From assembly GCA_038049695.1 (NCBI GenBank), contig CP142451.1, positions 31,356,001 to 31,420,000 of the forward strand: DNA of 64,000 nt, read 5' to 3'. Made by a program: the position numbers and the translations under genes. Numbering within the stretch: the stretch's first letter is position 1; each line of letters starts with the position of its first letter. Positions 55,601 through 64,000 of the stretch are shown one piece after another. The notes beneath the pieces are model-generated. The model searched no databases, was not told the DNA's origin, and saw nothing but the letters and a program-made list of their open reading frames with translations. The DNA is from Cinnamomum chago (Eukaryota; Streptophyta; Magnoliopsida; Laurales; Lauraceae).

Positions 55601-58502
55601 ATTAGTAAAATGAATTTTGGGACTTTGACATACATAAATCCATTCTCTCTTCTTTAAACATCTTTCTTCTTTCTTCTACTGTATTCTTTGGTTTTAATCT
55701 TCATATTCTTTTTTTTTTTTTTTTTCAATCAATTAAATTATAATACTTATCACTACTTGGTATACGTGTCCTCTCCTCTCTATATAAGTGGATCACTTGA
55801 TCCTTGAGCATATTGCTGGACTACAATGAAATATAAACATGCCGACTGTTTTGAAGGTATTTCAAAGAGAGATGAAAGTTTATAGGATCTCAAAAGAAAA
55901 AAAAAAGGGGAGAATACTAGATCATTTTCTTGTTCTTGGATTAATCCTCTAATCTGTGACCTTTTGAAGTTCTAAGGATGTTTTGTATTGTTTGAATGTG
56001 ATCCATCAACAGATTTCTCATGCGATGAAAGAAGGTGGATTGCAGTTATTTTTGTGATCGCCTTTGACCATAATTAATCACTTAGTGGCTTTGATTGTAG
56101 TGAACATATATGTATTTAGCAAAACAAATAACAAAAATTTAAGAAAGCTTGAATCTAACTTATGTTTATGCCTGGGTTATGATGGCAGTAGACATTTATA
56201 AACTAAGGGCTGAAGATCAACAGTTCTTGGTATCCCTTTTACAATCATTAGAAGGCAAACGAATGAACATGGGGTTTTTGGATAAGTTTTGAAGCTTCTC
56301 TAGATGTTTGGGGCCTCTTGAAAGACAATGGATGTCTCTGGAGGTCAGTAGAACTAAAGGTTGGCATTTTGTTTAAATCCACGGATTTGTCTGATTCAGA
56401 TTAAGTCCGAAGGTAAAAGTCACGAATTACATTTATAGGTGTGTCAGAATTCAGGTGTGAATCTTACGATTTGATGTCTACTTCATCAAATCTTATAATT
56501 CAAGCGATTGCTGTAGGTGGGAACAACCATGACCAAAAGGCCAATATAAGTAATATCTTACTTTTTTGGTTTTAGTGTTTCTGCTTTTAAGAGGTTATCT
56601 AGTCATTGACAAAAGAACTTAAGAATTTGGGATTTTGGGGATGTTTTAGAGATAAATATAAGCAGGCATGTGACTATGTATGGGTTTGTACGTACGAGTT
56701 TCATCCTACATTTTTATTTTTAATTTTTATTTATTTTTAATATAATGGACACTTCTTTAACCCTCAGTACATTTTGAGGTGTGAAGTGTGAGAGAAGGTA
56801 TGCCATAATTGGGTTTTGAGTAAGGGCTTGTTTGGCATCTCTACTCTTTTATTTATAGATCCATCTAAAATAGAGCCATTAAAAAAAGAGCCATAAAAAA
56901 AAGAGGCTAGGATAAAAAAAAACGCATTTGGTAACGCATGAATCTATTTTAAATACATTGCCTCTATATTTTAAGATCCAAAAGTTCTATTTCTCATCTG
57001 CCCACTTTTGGAGCATTTGGATTTTAGAGGATTTGCCTCTAAATGTCTAAAGCGGACAGAGCCTAAAATCTTGTGCCAAACGCTCTAATTGTTCAAACCT
57101 CTGTCCGATTTAGACAATTAGAGAAATAGAGGCATGAAATAGAGATGCCAAACATGGGCTAAGTCAACCTTCTCATTTTTTTTTCTTTTTGATTTTAATG
57201 ACATAGCAAATCAATCCATAATGAAATGCAAAAGAAGATTGCTGGAAGCAATGCAAAGTACAAAAACGACACTGGTCAAGGATGTCAAATGCAAATTTTG
57301 TTGTTGCAGACTATGTTTAGGTTTAGTTGTGGAGGGAAAGATTTTTGGTTGGAATCCACAACAACCTAATTGGCCGAAAGATTGGACTATGCTGGGCTAT
57401 TTAGAAGATTAACGACAATTGCCACAAGATCAAACTACTGGATCATGTGAAGGCTTCTGATGTCTTCAACGAAGAATATCTTGTATGATACAGATGGCTC
57501 TGACGATCGTGTGGTTAGTCAGGCATTGGAATTCATGGAGGCATATGATCAAGCACGTGGTGTCCGAACCCATGCCTGAAGATCCTTCTTGAGTTAGGGA
57601 GCCCAAAGCAGCCCACATTTACTGAGATTTTTTTAATCTAGGGGCTGTTTATTTATTTCAATATACCATAGGGTGTATTTTCCAAAAAATAGAGAAGAAT
57701 TCAATTGAAATTTGAAACAGACTGCGAAAGAGGCTTGATGCATGGGCCTCTTGGGATGGGGATTGCAGGGCCCGATTAGGCCCAAATCCAATTGATCCCA
57801 GCACCACCTGTGTTGCTTAGGGTTGTAAACCATCCCATTCAGTTTGAGGCCAAAAGAATTACTTTCTCAGATGAAAAAGACAATTAGGTCCTACTAGGAT
57901 CATAGTATCAACAGTTTTGGATCAATATATACATTGGACAACACTAGTACAAATAAGTATTAGGTTCATTGCACTCTTTAAATGATGTTGTGTCATGGCT
58001 TTGAAAGTCTTAATGGTATAATCGATAAAAAAATCCATCTTGCAACATGGTGTGCAAATTGGATATCCTTCGGTCATGAATCAGATAACAAACTAAAGCG
58101 AAGCAACCTGCAATATAAATTTGTGTTCTCAATGCGCTTGTAGGGTTTTATTTTTGGGTGGTTTTGGGGGTATGATGATGTAGCTAACAGCGATACGTGT
58201 TAGCTCATGTAGAACTGAAAAATAGGATGCTTGACCAATTATGTAGGGTTGTGGTTTACCTTCATTTGTTTTGTAAGCAGAGATTGCCTTCTGAGATGAG
58301 TCCTTAGATTCTATGTTGGTCTGAATATATTCTGCTTCTCTCTTCTCTTCAGTTTGTTTTCTTTGCTTCTTTCAATTCATATTTCCAGGATAAAGAAGTT
58401 GATGGATATGGATGCTCTGGGGCTTTCACGCTTGGCACTGGTTTTTCTGGACATGCACACAGATGTGAAGGGCTATTCCCTTTTAACTCTTCCACAAGTC
58501 AG
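47377..58502 (+). CDS. CMSS1: CMSS1/Cms1-like small-subunit processome protein, five exons (3' end outside window)
   Basis: The exons 47377-47683, 50361-50556, 52657-52729, 55089-55138 and 58389-58502 join in frame (740 nt, 246 residues plus two bases) with GT-AG borders. A basic N-terminus (KALKQKPPRKGFGS...) suits nucleolar import. It is followed by LSSLELEGFKDTCM, LIISTSALRSLELLR, AKLFAKHIKVEDQ and the DEAD-like TPSR in NIACGTPSRIKKLM. LDMHTDVKGYSLLTLPQVR closes the visible part. These match Cms1/CMSS1 blocks in order (animal protein: SSAVRALELIR, KLFAKHIKVQ, GVGTPGRIKEL). Yeast Cms1 is part of the 90S pre-ribosome with U3. Length is close to the usual roughly 280 residues, so only the last exon is missing. 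Introns are 2.1-3.3 kb and TE-rich. Confidence 0.9.
48655..49080 (+). mobile_element. RTE LINE 3' fragment
   Basis: Plus-strand words VAETRMLMSMCGKTRK near 48705, then LAQDRLEWRNKICTVDPN near 49000-49045 (the family has LAQDRNEWRSRI...DPT), and a (GAT)n tail at 49061-49080. Frames are broken. The 5' end is truncated. No target duplication was found. Confidence 0.82.
49547..49600. repeat. (GA)n microsatellite, 54 bp
   Basis: Uninterrupted GA repeat of about 27 units, followed by a G-rich stretch. Lies in CMSS1 intron 1 and is likely length-polymorphic. Confidence 0.97.
50361..50556 (+). CDS. CMSS1: CMSS1 exon 2
   Basis: Encodes (D)TCMVELSEGLIQDAGNLSKH to SALRSLELLR. The first codon is completed by the last base of exon 1 (Asp). 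Ends phase 2 before GTTTTT. Confidence 0.9.
50557..52656 (+). other. CMSS1 intron 2 (2,100 bp)
   Basis: Contains a minus-strand copia gag fragment (51100-51480). An antisense open stretch rich in Lys/Glu (MPPSHFDKKQIKEKLQEI, 52413-52210) is not recognised. Ends TCTACTAG. Confidence 0.75.
51100..51480 (-). mobile_element. Ty1/copia gag fragment
   Basis: Minus-strand words near 51330-51110 (AKEIWETVKETC, RLEFISCTKRLET) match the conserved gag region of plant copia elements. It is a broken fragment without LTRs. 51480-51790 may be its upstream part. Confidence 0.6.
52657..52729 (+). CDS. CMSS1: CMSS1 exon 3
   Basis: Encodes GVRSLTKECRPAKLFAKHI through KVEDQ, the most conserved block of the family. 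Ends phase 0 before GTCAAT. Confidence 0.9.
52730..55088 (+). other. CMSS1 intron 3 (2,359 bp)
   Basis: Contains a GAGTTGACTCGGACTTGG phrase (53528) like decayed MITE ends seen near 30510 and 60830. A diverged GTATCC/GGGCATCATAG unit (about 54480-54582) is related to the CTATGATGC family. The rest is unassigned. Ends TGATGCAG. Confidence 0.7.
54480..54582. mobile_element. Diverged CTATGATGC-family MITE
   Basis: Right end GGGCATCATAG at 54572-54582, with interior GTATCCGTGTCC words. The left end is not clear and no target duplication was found. Confidence 0.5.
55089..55138 (+). CDS. CMSS1: CMSS1 exon 4 (50 bp)
   Basis: Encodes ISLLNSRVNIACGTPS plus two bases of Arg. It holds the TP(G/S)R motif shared with DEAD-box proteins. 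Donor GTGAGA. Confidence 0.88.
55411..55480 (-). mobile_element. RTE LINE 3' tail remnant
   Basis: TCATCATCATCATTATCATAAAAGCCTT followed by the family's antisense 3' end wording; only about 70 bp survives. Confidence 0.55.
56824..57159. mobile_element. Tourist-type (PIF/Harbinger) MITE, 336 bp, TAA TSD
   Basis: Starts GGGCTTGTTTGGCATCTCTA and ends with its near-complement (AGAGATGCCAAACATGGGC). TAA flanks both sides (56821-56823, 57160-57162), the standard PIF/Harbinger target. The interior also folds loosely on itself (multiple CCTCTA/TAGAGG words). Confidence 0.88.
58389..58502 (+). CDS. CMSS1: CMSS1 exon 5
   Basis: Encodes IKKLMDMDALGLSRLALVFL, then DMHTDVKGYSLLTLPQV plus two bases of Arg. 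Donor GTATGG. The following exon (expected to begin with DEFWDLY-like sequence in plants) was not found in the remaining window. Confidence 0.9.
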
Positions 58503-59029
58503 GTATGGAAGTTGAATAAAAATATATAAATAAATTACAAAGCATTGTATCATTGTAAGATATGTCATGAGGGAAAATGTGCCAGGGAATTTCTTCATGC
58601 TGTACTGACAAACTAGTATGACAAGTCTCGAGGAAAACGTAATTTGAGTGATGCTCATGGGATGTATCATGGTTACAATGAATATTGTTCATAGATATTA
58701 ACTAAATTTGCTGTATTCAACAAATAAAAAAGATAAAAGCATATTTTTATTGTAAGATCCAAGTCATAAGAGGAAGATGTGCTTCCAAGGGATGCTAGTG
58801 CGAGGTAGATTTGTGTCTCTTGGTCTAGAGGGTACCAAGTATCATAAACCATGACTACTTCATTAAAGATCTCAAAATATGCCATATTATAATGAATGTA
58901 GGAGCTTTGGCTGGATAACTGAATTGGAGAAGGGGCTTTGGCTACACAATTTCTAGACATTTATAATTGTGCTGCAGATAAGAAAGGCTAAAATTCATTG
59001 CTACATAGAGAGGTTTGGTGATCACTATG

Positions 59030-59665
59030 GTTGGAACCCTATTTTGAGGAGAAATCTCAAAGACAACAAACCGGATCAGTATACGTTGCTGCTTATCTTA
59101 TTAAGTGGGGTCTAAATTCAGGAGGGAGTGGACGAAAGAAGATGGAATGCCTCCAAGGAGGGCTCCTTCTCTGTCAAATCTTTCTTTGAGGTCATCAATA
59201 AAAGGGATGGGATCGGGAACTCGGTGGCAAACATTTGGAAGCTTGAGGCCCCCGCAAGAGTTGTTGTCTTTGGGTGGTTGGCGCTTCAGAAGAAAATTCT
59301 CACGATGGATAATTTAAGGAAAAGAGGGAAGATAATAGTCAACGGCAGTCCTATGTGCTTGCGAAATGAGGAATCAGTCAACCAACTTCTACTTAACTGT
59401 AGCATCACTAGAATGCTCTGGTCTTCAGTGGCTGATTGGTTTGGGTGCACCTGGTGGGTATTCCCTCTCATATGTGGTCTTGGTAGCTGTTTTTGCTTTG
59501 GTTTGTGGTTTTTTTTGGCTGGTTCCTTGTGGTGTGGTGGACAGTATAAATTTTGTTATTCTCACTTGAATGACCTAACTCTGCCGTATTCTGCCTTTTT
59601 TTTTTTCCTGTTCCCCCTTCTCACTTTCTTCGATTATGGATTTGTCTTGGGATGGAAACCATAAC
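59030..59665 (+). mobile_element. L1-type LINE fragment (reverse-transcriptase zinc-binding domain)
   Basis: Words WNPILRRNLKD, RRWNASKEGSFSVKSFFE, IWKLEAPARVVVFGWLA, LRKRGKIIVNGSPMCLRNEE and VNQLLLNCSI match the zf-RVT region at the end of plant L1 ORF2. A long frame runs from 59128 to 59661, with one frame change before it. Both ends are truncated or unclear. Confidence 0.88.
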
Positions 59666-59669
59666 TCTG

Positions 59670-59790
59670 CTGTATCCTGAAATTGGGCGCTGTATCCAAA
59701 ACTGTATCTTGCCGTATCCCGTACCCGTATCCGTATCAGACCGTGTCGGTATGGGTCCCATAGGTCAACAGCTGTATCCGGGTATCATAG
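59670..59790. mobile_element. Diverged CTATGATGC-type MITE
   Basis: Rich in GTATCC, CCGTATC and GTATCAGACCGTG words, and ends GGGTATCATAG. The left terminus is not clear. Confidence 0.5.
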
Positions 59791-60088
59791 CTATATACAC
59801 TACCTAACCGTAATATTCTTCCTAATCATAATTTAAGACAAAAAATGTTAAATTAAAAATAAAATTTGTAATTTACATGCTTATTAGCAAGTGAAAAGAT
59901 TGACTATTTGCATAACAATGTATAGATCTAGGTGAGGATCCTTAGTTCTACACTCTATTACTTATGTTTCTAAATTTGGAAAATTTTCCAAATAAATAAA
60001 GAAGGCCTTTTTTTTAGATTTTTTACACATTTGAAATATTATTTTCTAATTAAGAACATGTATATATCTATCTATGACTAAAATCATC

Positions 60089-60620
60089 GATCTATGTGGT
60101 ACACTCCCAAAATGCTAAGCTCATACAAAAAAATAAAAATAAAAAAAATGAAAAGAAGTAAATGATAAATTTTTTTCGATTTTTCTATTTTTCTCAAAAA
60201 AAGAAGACAAAAAAAAAAAAAAGAAAATACATTCTTTTTTAACAAATCAAGAGTGGAAAAATCATCTAGAAGCATAACATACTTCCTATCCTCTATTCTA
60301 AACAATTTAAGCATGTAGAAACAGAAAAAAAAAACATATTTTTAATAATAATTTTAAATAGAAAAAATTGAAGAAATTGCAATTTTTGTAGGGTACATGC
60401 ATAGATCAATGTGGTACACACCCAAAATCTTAAGTTCATACAAAAAACAAAAGTAAAAAAATAAAAAAACTTGATTTTCCTATTTTTTTTAAAAAGACCA
60501 AAAATTATAAAAAAATCAAAATTTTCAATAAATCATGGGTGGAAAAATCATCTATAAGCAAAACATACTTCCTATCCTCTTTTCTAAACCATCTAATCAT
60601 AAAGAAACAAGAAAACATAC
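60089..60620. repeat. 315-bp tandem duplication, A/T-rich
   Basis: GTGGTACAC at 60096 and 60411 opens two copies that also share CTTCCTATCCTCT(A/T)TTCTAA and CATGTA/CATAAAGAAAC words. Divergence is considerable. The layout (tandem units followed by TATATAG and a GC-rich terminus at about 60810-60930) parallels the 5' flank of the hAT at 975-5040. Confidence 0.75.
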
Positions 60621-60982
60621 CTCATAATCCAATAATGGAAAACCCCTCTTTTGGATGAATAGTATATCTGATAATTTTGTGAGCTAGATCTCTCAAAATA
60701 CAAAGATTTGATCTTCCCACTAGCAAGAAGTGAAGTTAGCAGCCTCTCAAACCTTAGATCCAAGTGTTATCAACAAGAGAAATGGGGAAAAAGCCCCATT
60801 TCGTCACTTATATAGTCGGCCGAGTCCATCATAGTGCAATCTCGGTCGACTTGAGGCGAGTCCTGCATCCCCGATACCGAGTCAGCCCAAACCAACTCCG
60901 ACTCCGACTCTAACTCGGCCGATTTTTTAAACCATGCAATGAATGGTTTGGTTCACCAAAAGTGAGCCCTTGAATAGTTTGT

Positions 60983-63900
60983 TGTTGGGGCTATTTCTTA
61001 TATTCTAGGTTAACTGGATTGGTCCACTGGGTTAGCTAATGACTAGGATTTGGGTCCAAGGGTATTTTGGTAATTGAAGGGACTTCTTTGGGCTTTAGAA
61101 AGAGTAGGTTATAAGTATATGATGTAACCTATAAACCCTAGACTTGACCAAGAGATTGAAAGAGCGAATGAAAGTGGTTGCCCTTTATTTGTGGATGTAG
61201 GCCTTGTGTGATTTCACCCTTTGTGTGGTTTATTATTGAGTGCAGTTTTGTGCTTTTGCACTCACATGACAATTGGTATTAGATACTTAGGTTGGTGCGA
61301 ACAACAGTTCGTTGGATTTTTTAGTGAGAAGTAGAGGAGTGCATGGTAGGATAGCATTAGGCAAAAAATACTGGTTGCTGTAAAGAAGGGCTCGGTTTCT
61401 TGGTGGTTGAAGAAAAAAGCAAAGGGTCGTTTTCTGTATCCAAAAGAGAGATAGGTGTGGCTTCATTTCAGCAAAGAAAACAAAATGACAACGGGGTAGC
61501 TTAAGGAAAAAAGGATGTGGTTCTATCTACTGTTGAAACTAACAGAGAGAGATATTGGCCACCTTGCCTTGTTAGATGTTGATGTAGTCCATGCCTGTCG
61601 TATGTGTGAACCTCAGCCTGACCGCATGACCGCCACAGATATCTTTGTTGACCAGACTGATTGAGAGATGCCAGTCCATATCACTTGTGTGATGCGCCTA
61701 GAAGCAACATCCATCTTCAATTTTCTTGCCACCATGTAGCTATAATCTTGACTTCTTGCCATAGGAATGCGTTGACAGGCTATGTTTGCACTTGTGCCAT
61801 GAGTGATGTGTGCTTGGACTTTGTGCTAGGACCTTCTGCCGCTATGTGACACAAGCACCAGGTCGGCAAACTGCTGCCAACATTATACGGTCATCAAACG
61901 ACGTCTGTACGGGATACTAGCCTATTCTCGAGCGAAGAGCCGAAGCCATAGCACCCACCCAGTCATCTAGAAGCGTGTGACATAGGTGGTTTAAAGTCAG
62001 TGCAATGCAAGCATTGTCAAAAGCCATATTTGACCAAGGGGTCTAGTTTTTATTTATTTTATTTTTTGGAGCCATTTGGATTCGGATTTCGTATCCGTTT
62101 TTGCCTATGAGCTTCTGGTGGCCAAATCTATGTAGTGATATGGTAATCAGGGTTGTTTGAAGGTTAAGGAGTAGTTCAGAATACACTTGGATGTCGACGA
62201 AGGCTATGAACGCCAAGTTCGAGGTGGCGAAATTTGGTTGACAGAGAAACTTTGGCTTGTAATAAGTCTAGCTTCCAGATCTGCATGTTTAACAGGGTTT
62301 GGATAAGTTATTGAAGGGGAAATAATAATAATAAAAAGCTTCTGGTATGTTAGATGAAGATTGGGAGGACCTGGGCCTGGATCTGAGGGCCATGATGTGC
62401 TCATCTCTTGCACATCGTGTGTTGTATAAAGTCATGAATATGTCGTCTGTAGAGGAGTTATCGAATAAACTTGAGAGCATTTACACGAAGAAGTCACATC
62501 AAAATTGGTTATATCTAGAGTAACAATTGTACACTTCCTATGAAGCGAACAAATCAATGATCATCTCTCTGAATTTAATAATATCATATGTGAACAACTG
62601 AGAATTGATGTCAATCTTAAAAAAGAAATATGACGTTACTCCTTTTATCTTCCTTTTCCTTCGTCATATAAACATTTGTTACCAGTCTTCTTTATGAGAA
62701 AGTTAAGATTGATATGGAAGACGTCACTTCATCCTTTCTTCAAATGAGTTGAGGAAGAAGGGTGTAGATGATGATGCACAAGTGGAGGACTTCGTGGCAC
62801 AAACAAGGACAAAAGATATAGTCTTTAGTAACAAGGACAACGTAGATTCAAGTCTATAATAGATAAGAAAAATATTGAATGTTGTTACTGTCATAAGAAG
62901 GGCACAGTAAAAAGAACTATCCTAAGTGTAAATGAAAAGAGACAAATGATGAATCCTTTGATACAGCTAGTGTTGCTGAGTATGGATCATATTTTGATGC
63001 TGATAGTGCTTTATTTGTGACTGCAAACTTTGTTCATTCTCAAGATGAATGGATTCTTGATTTGGGTTGCTCCTCTCATGTATCAATAGGGACTGGTTTA
63101 TCACCTATAGAGAAATAAAAAAAATGGTGCAATGTCTTGATGTGTAATAATATGATTTGTAGGACAGCTGGGATTGGAACAATCAAAATCAAGATGTACG
63201 ATGGAATTGTTAGAACATTGATAGAGGTTTTACATGTACGTAATATGAAAAAGAAATTATCTCTTTGGGTGCCTTGTATTCCAATGGCTATATATTCTTA
63301 GCTGAGGGTGAAGTAATGAAGGTTTTGAAGGGTGCTTAAGTTATGAAAGGTAAGATGGTCGGAAACTTGCATTTTTTTTTTTTTTTTACAGGTGGAGCAG
63401 TTGGTGTCTTCCTCAAATGACCATGATTCTTTCTCAATGCATCTTTGACACTTGCACATGGTTCACATGAGCGAGCGTAGATTAACAGAGCTAAGCAAAT
63501 GGGGTTTGTTATGTGGCACAAGCACATGCAAGTTCTGTGAGAAATGCATCTTCGGGAAACAGTACAGATGGGGTCCTAAGGTTCTTTCCAAGGGTGGATC
63601 TCGATATATGTTGACTTTCATTGATGATTACTTGAGTAATGTCTGGATTTATACACTAAAGAGTAAACTTTAGACCTTTGTCACATTCAAGTGGAAGGCT
63701 AGGGTTGATGAATAGACCGGCAGGAAGGTGATAAGGTCAAGTACAAGTTGTGGCAAGGAATTCAGATTGTCAGGGCTTGAGAGCTGTTGCAAAGATCAGT
63801 TGTAGTTTGGTATTACAAAACTACAAAAATTATACAACAAAATGGAGTTGCAGCAAGGATGATCAAGACACTCTCAGAGAGAGTACACTGTTGTTTACTG

Positions 63901-64000
63901 CAGGATTGTCTAATGAATTTTGGGTGGAGCAGTGAACATGGTTTCCTACTTGAATAACAGGTCTTCTCCCCACATTATAGACTGCAGGACACCCAAAGAG
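60983..64000 (+). mobile_element. Ty1/copia (Tnt1-like) fossil, runs off the right edge
   Basis: The 5' LTR 60983-61266 begins TGTTGGGG and ends CTCACA, followed by a primer site TTGGTATTAGA (61272, close to Met-tRNA). Gag is recognisable at about 62190-62900, the zinc knuckle near 62880-62930, protease near 63050, and GAG-pre-integrase and integrase at about 63450-63950. It is broken in many places (about ten or more). 61270-62190 is leader or inserted sequence of unknown origin. The element continues beyond 64000, so its 3' LTR and age cannot be judged. Confidence 0.82.

Larger units (their letters stand above)
55139..58388 (+). other. CMSS1 intron 4 (3,250 bp)
   Basis: Contains a short RTE LINE 3' tail (55411-55480, reverse), a T run near 55710 and a Tourist MITE (56824-57159). 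An unassigned exon-like stretch at 57220-57600 has many stops. Ends ATTTCCAG. Confidence 0.75.
58503..60982 (+). other. Probable CMSS1 intron 5, first part
   Basis: 58503-59029 has no recognised element. It is followed by an L1 fragment, a diverged MITE end and A/T-rich tandem sequence. A GACTCGG/CCGAGTC-rich stretch at 60826-60935 looks like a TIR-element terminus. Confidence 0.5.

Noticed and set aside
61560-61850. Cys/His-containing reading near the start of the right-hand copia
   Set aside because: Resembles no zinc-finger or host domain I can name and lies in the leader region of an LTR fossil.

Overview
This window is nuclear DNA of a flowering plant. It carries C-terminal exons of a plant DNA topoisomerase 3-beta, a CMSS1-type ribosome-assembly gene, Ty1/copia and long-LTR fossils, RTE- and L1-type LINEs, DUF659/BED hAT transposons and several MITE families. 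Introns of 2 to 14 kb packed with transposons fit a TE-rich, non-grass genome. Magnoliid-like or early eudicot lineages are possible, but no species can be named. No rRNA gene, tRNA gene, CRISPR array or bacterial operon is seen.

Layout. 1-520 is the right end of a hAT-like non-autonomous element. 975-5040 is a decayed BED/DUF659/dimerisation-domain hAT transposon on the minus strand. Its 5' flank holds a 153-bp tandem array with a perfect hairpin in most units. 5064-6685 holds a GC-rich tandem duplication and another terminal-inverted-repeat (TIR) element. 7031-24247 carries the last four exons of TOP3B (+), including the zinc-binding cysteines, the RGG-like tail and the stop codon. Its penultimate intron is 14,201 bp. 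That intron holds truncated RTE LINEs and a Ty1/copia fossil (13271-21321) that has itself been invaded by at least three MITE-like elements, one of which carries a further fold-back element.

24248-47033 has no intact gene. It holds a TIR element with a purine-rich core, a small palindrome-rich element, a decayed Tyr-rich exon-like fragment, a minus-strand copia fossil (about 30580-40849) and a plus-strand copia fossil (41640-47033). The minus-strand copia contains a 290-bp solo LTR, a 3.4-kb solo LTR and probably a second hAT remnant. The plus-strand copia ends about 350 bp before the start codon of the next gene.

47377-58502 carries five exons of CMSS1 (+). The last coding exon is not in the window. 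Its introns hold RTE LINE 3' ends, a copia gag remnant, a (GA)n microsatellite and a Tourist-type MITE with TAA target duplications. 58503-64000, probably still inside its last intron, holds an L1 fragment, a 315-bp tandem duplication and a copia fossil that runs off the right edge.

How it fits together. Both host genes act in nucleic-acid housekeeping: TOP3B is a type IA DNA/RNA topoisomerase and CMSS1 a small-subunit processome factor. Both are on the plus strand with regular GT-AG introns. The rest is a layered record of insertions, and target-site duplications make the order readable: intron, then copia, then hAT-like MITE, then fold-back MITE. The most interesting signals are two dispersed short TIR families, whose CATAGTTGT-type and CTATGATGC-type ends are backed by 8-bp target duplications, and the hairpin array in the hAT flank.
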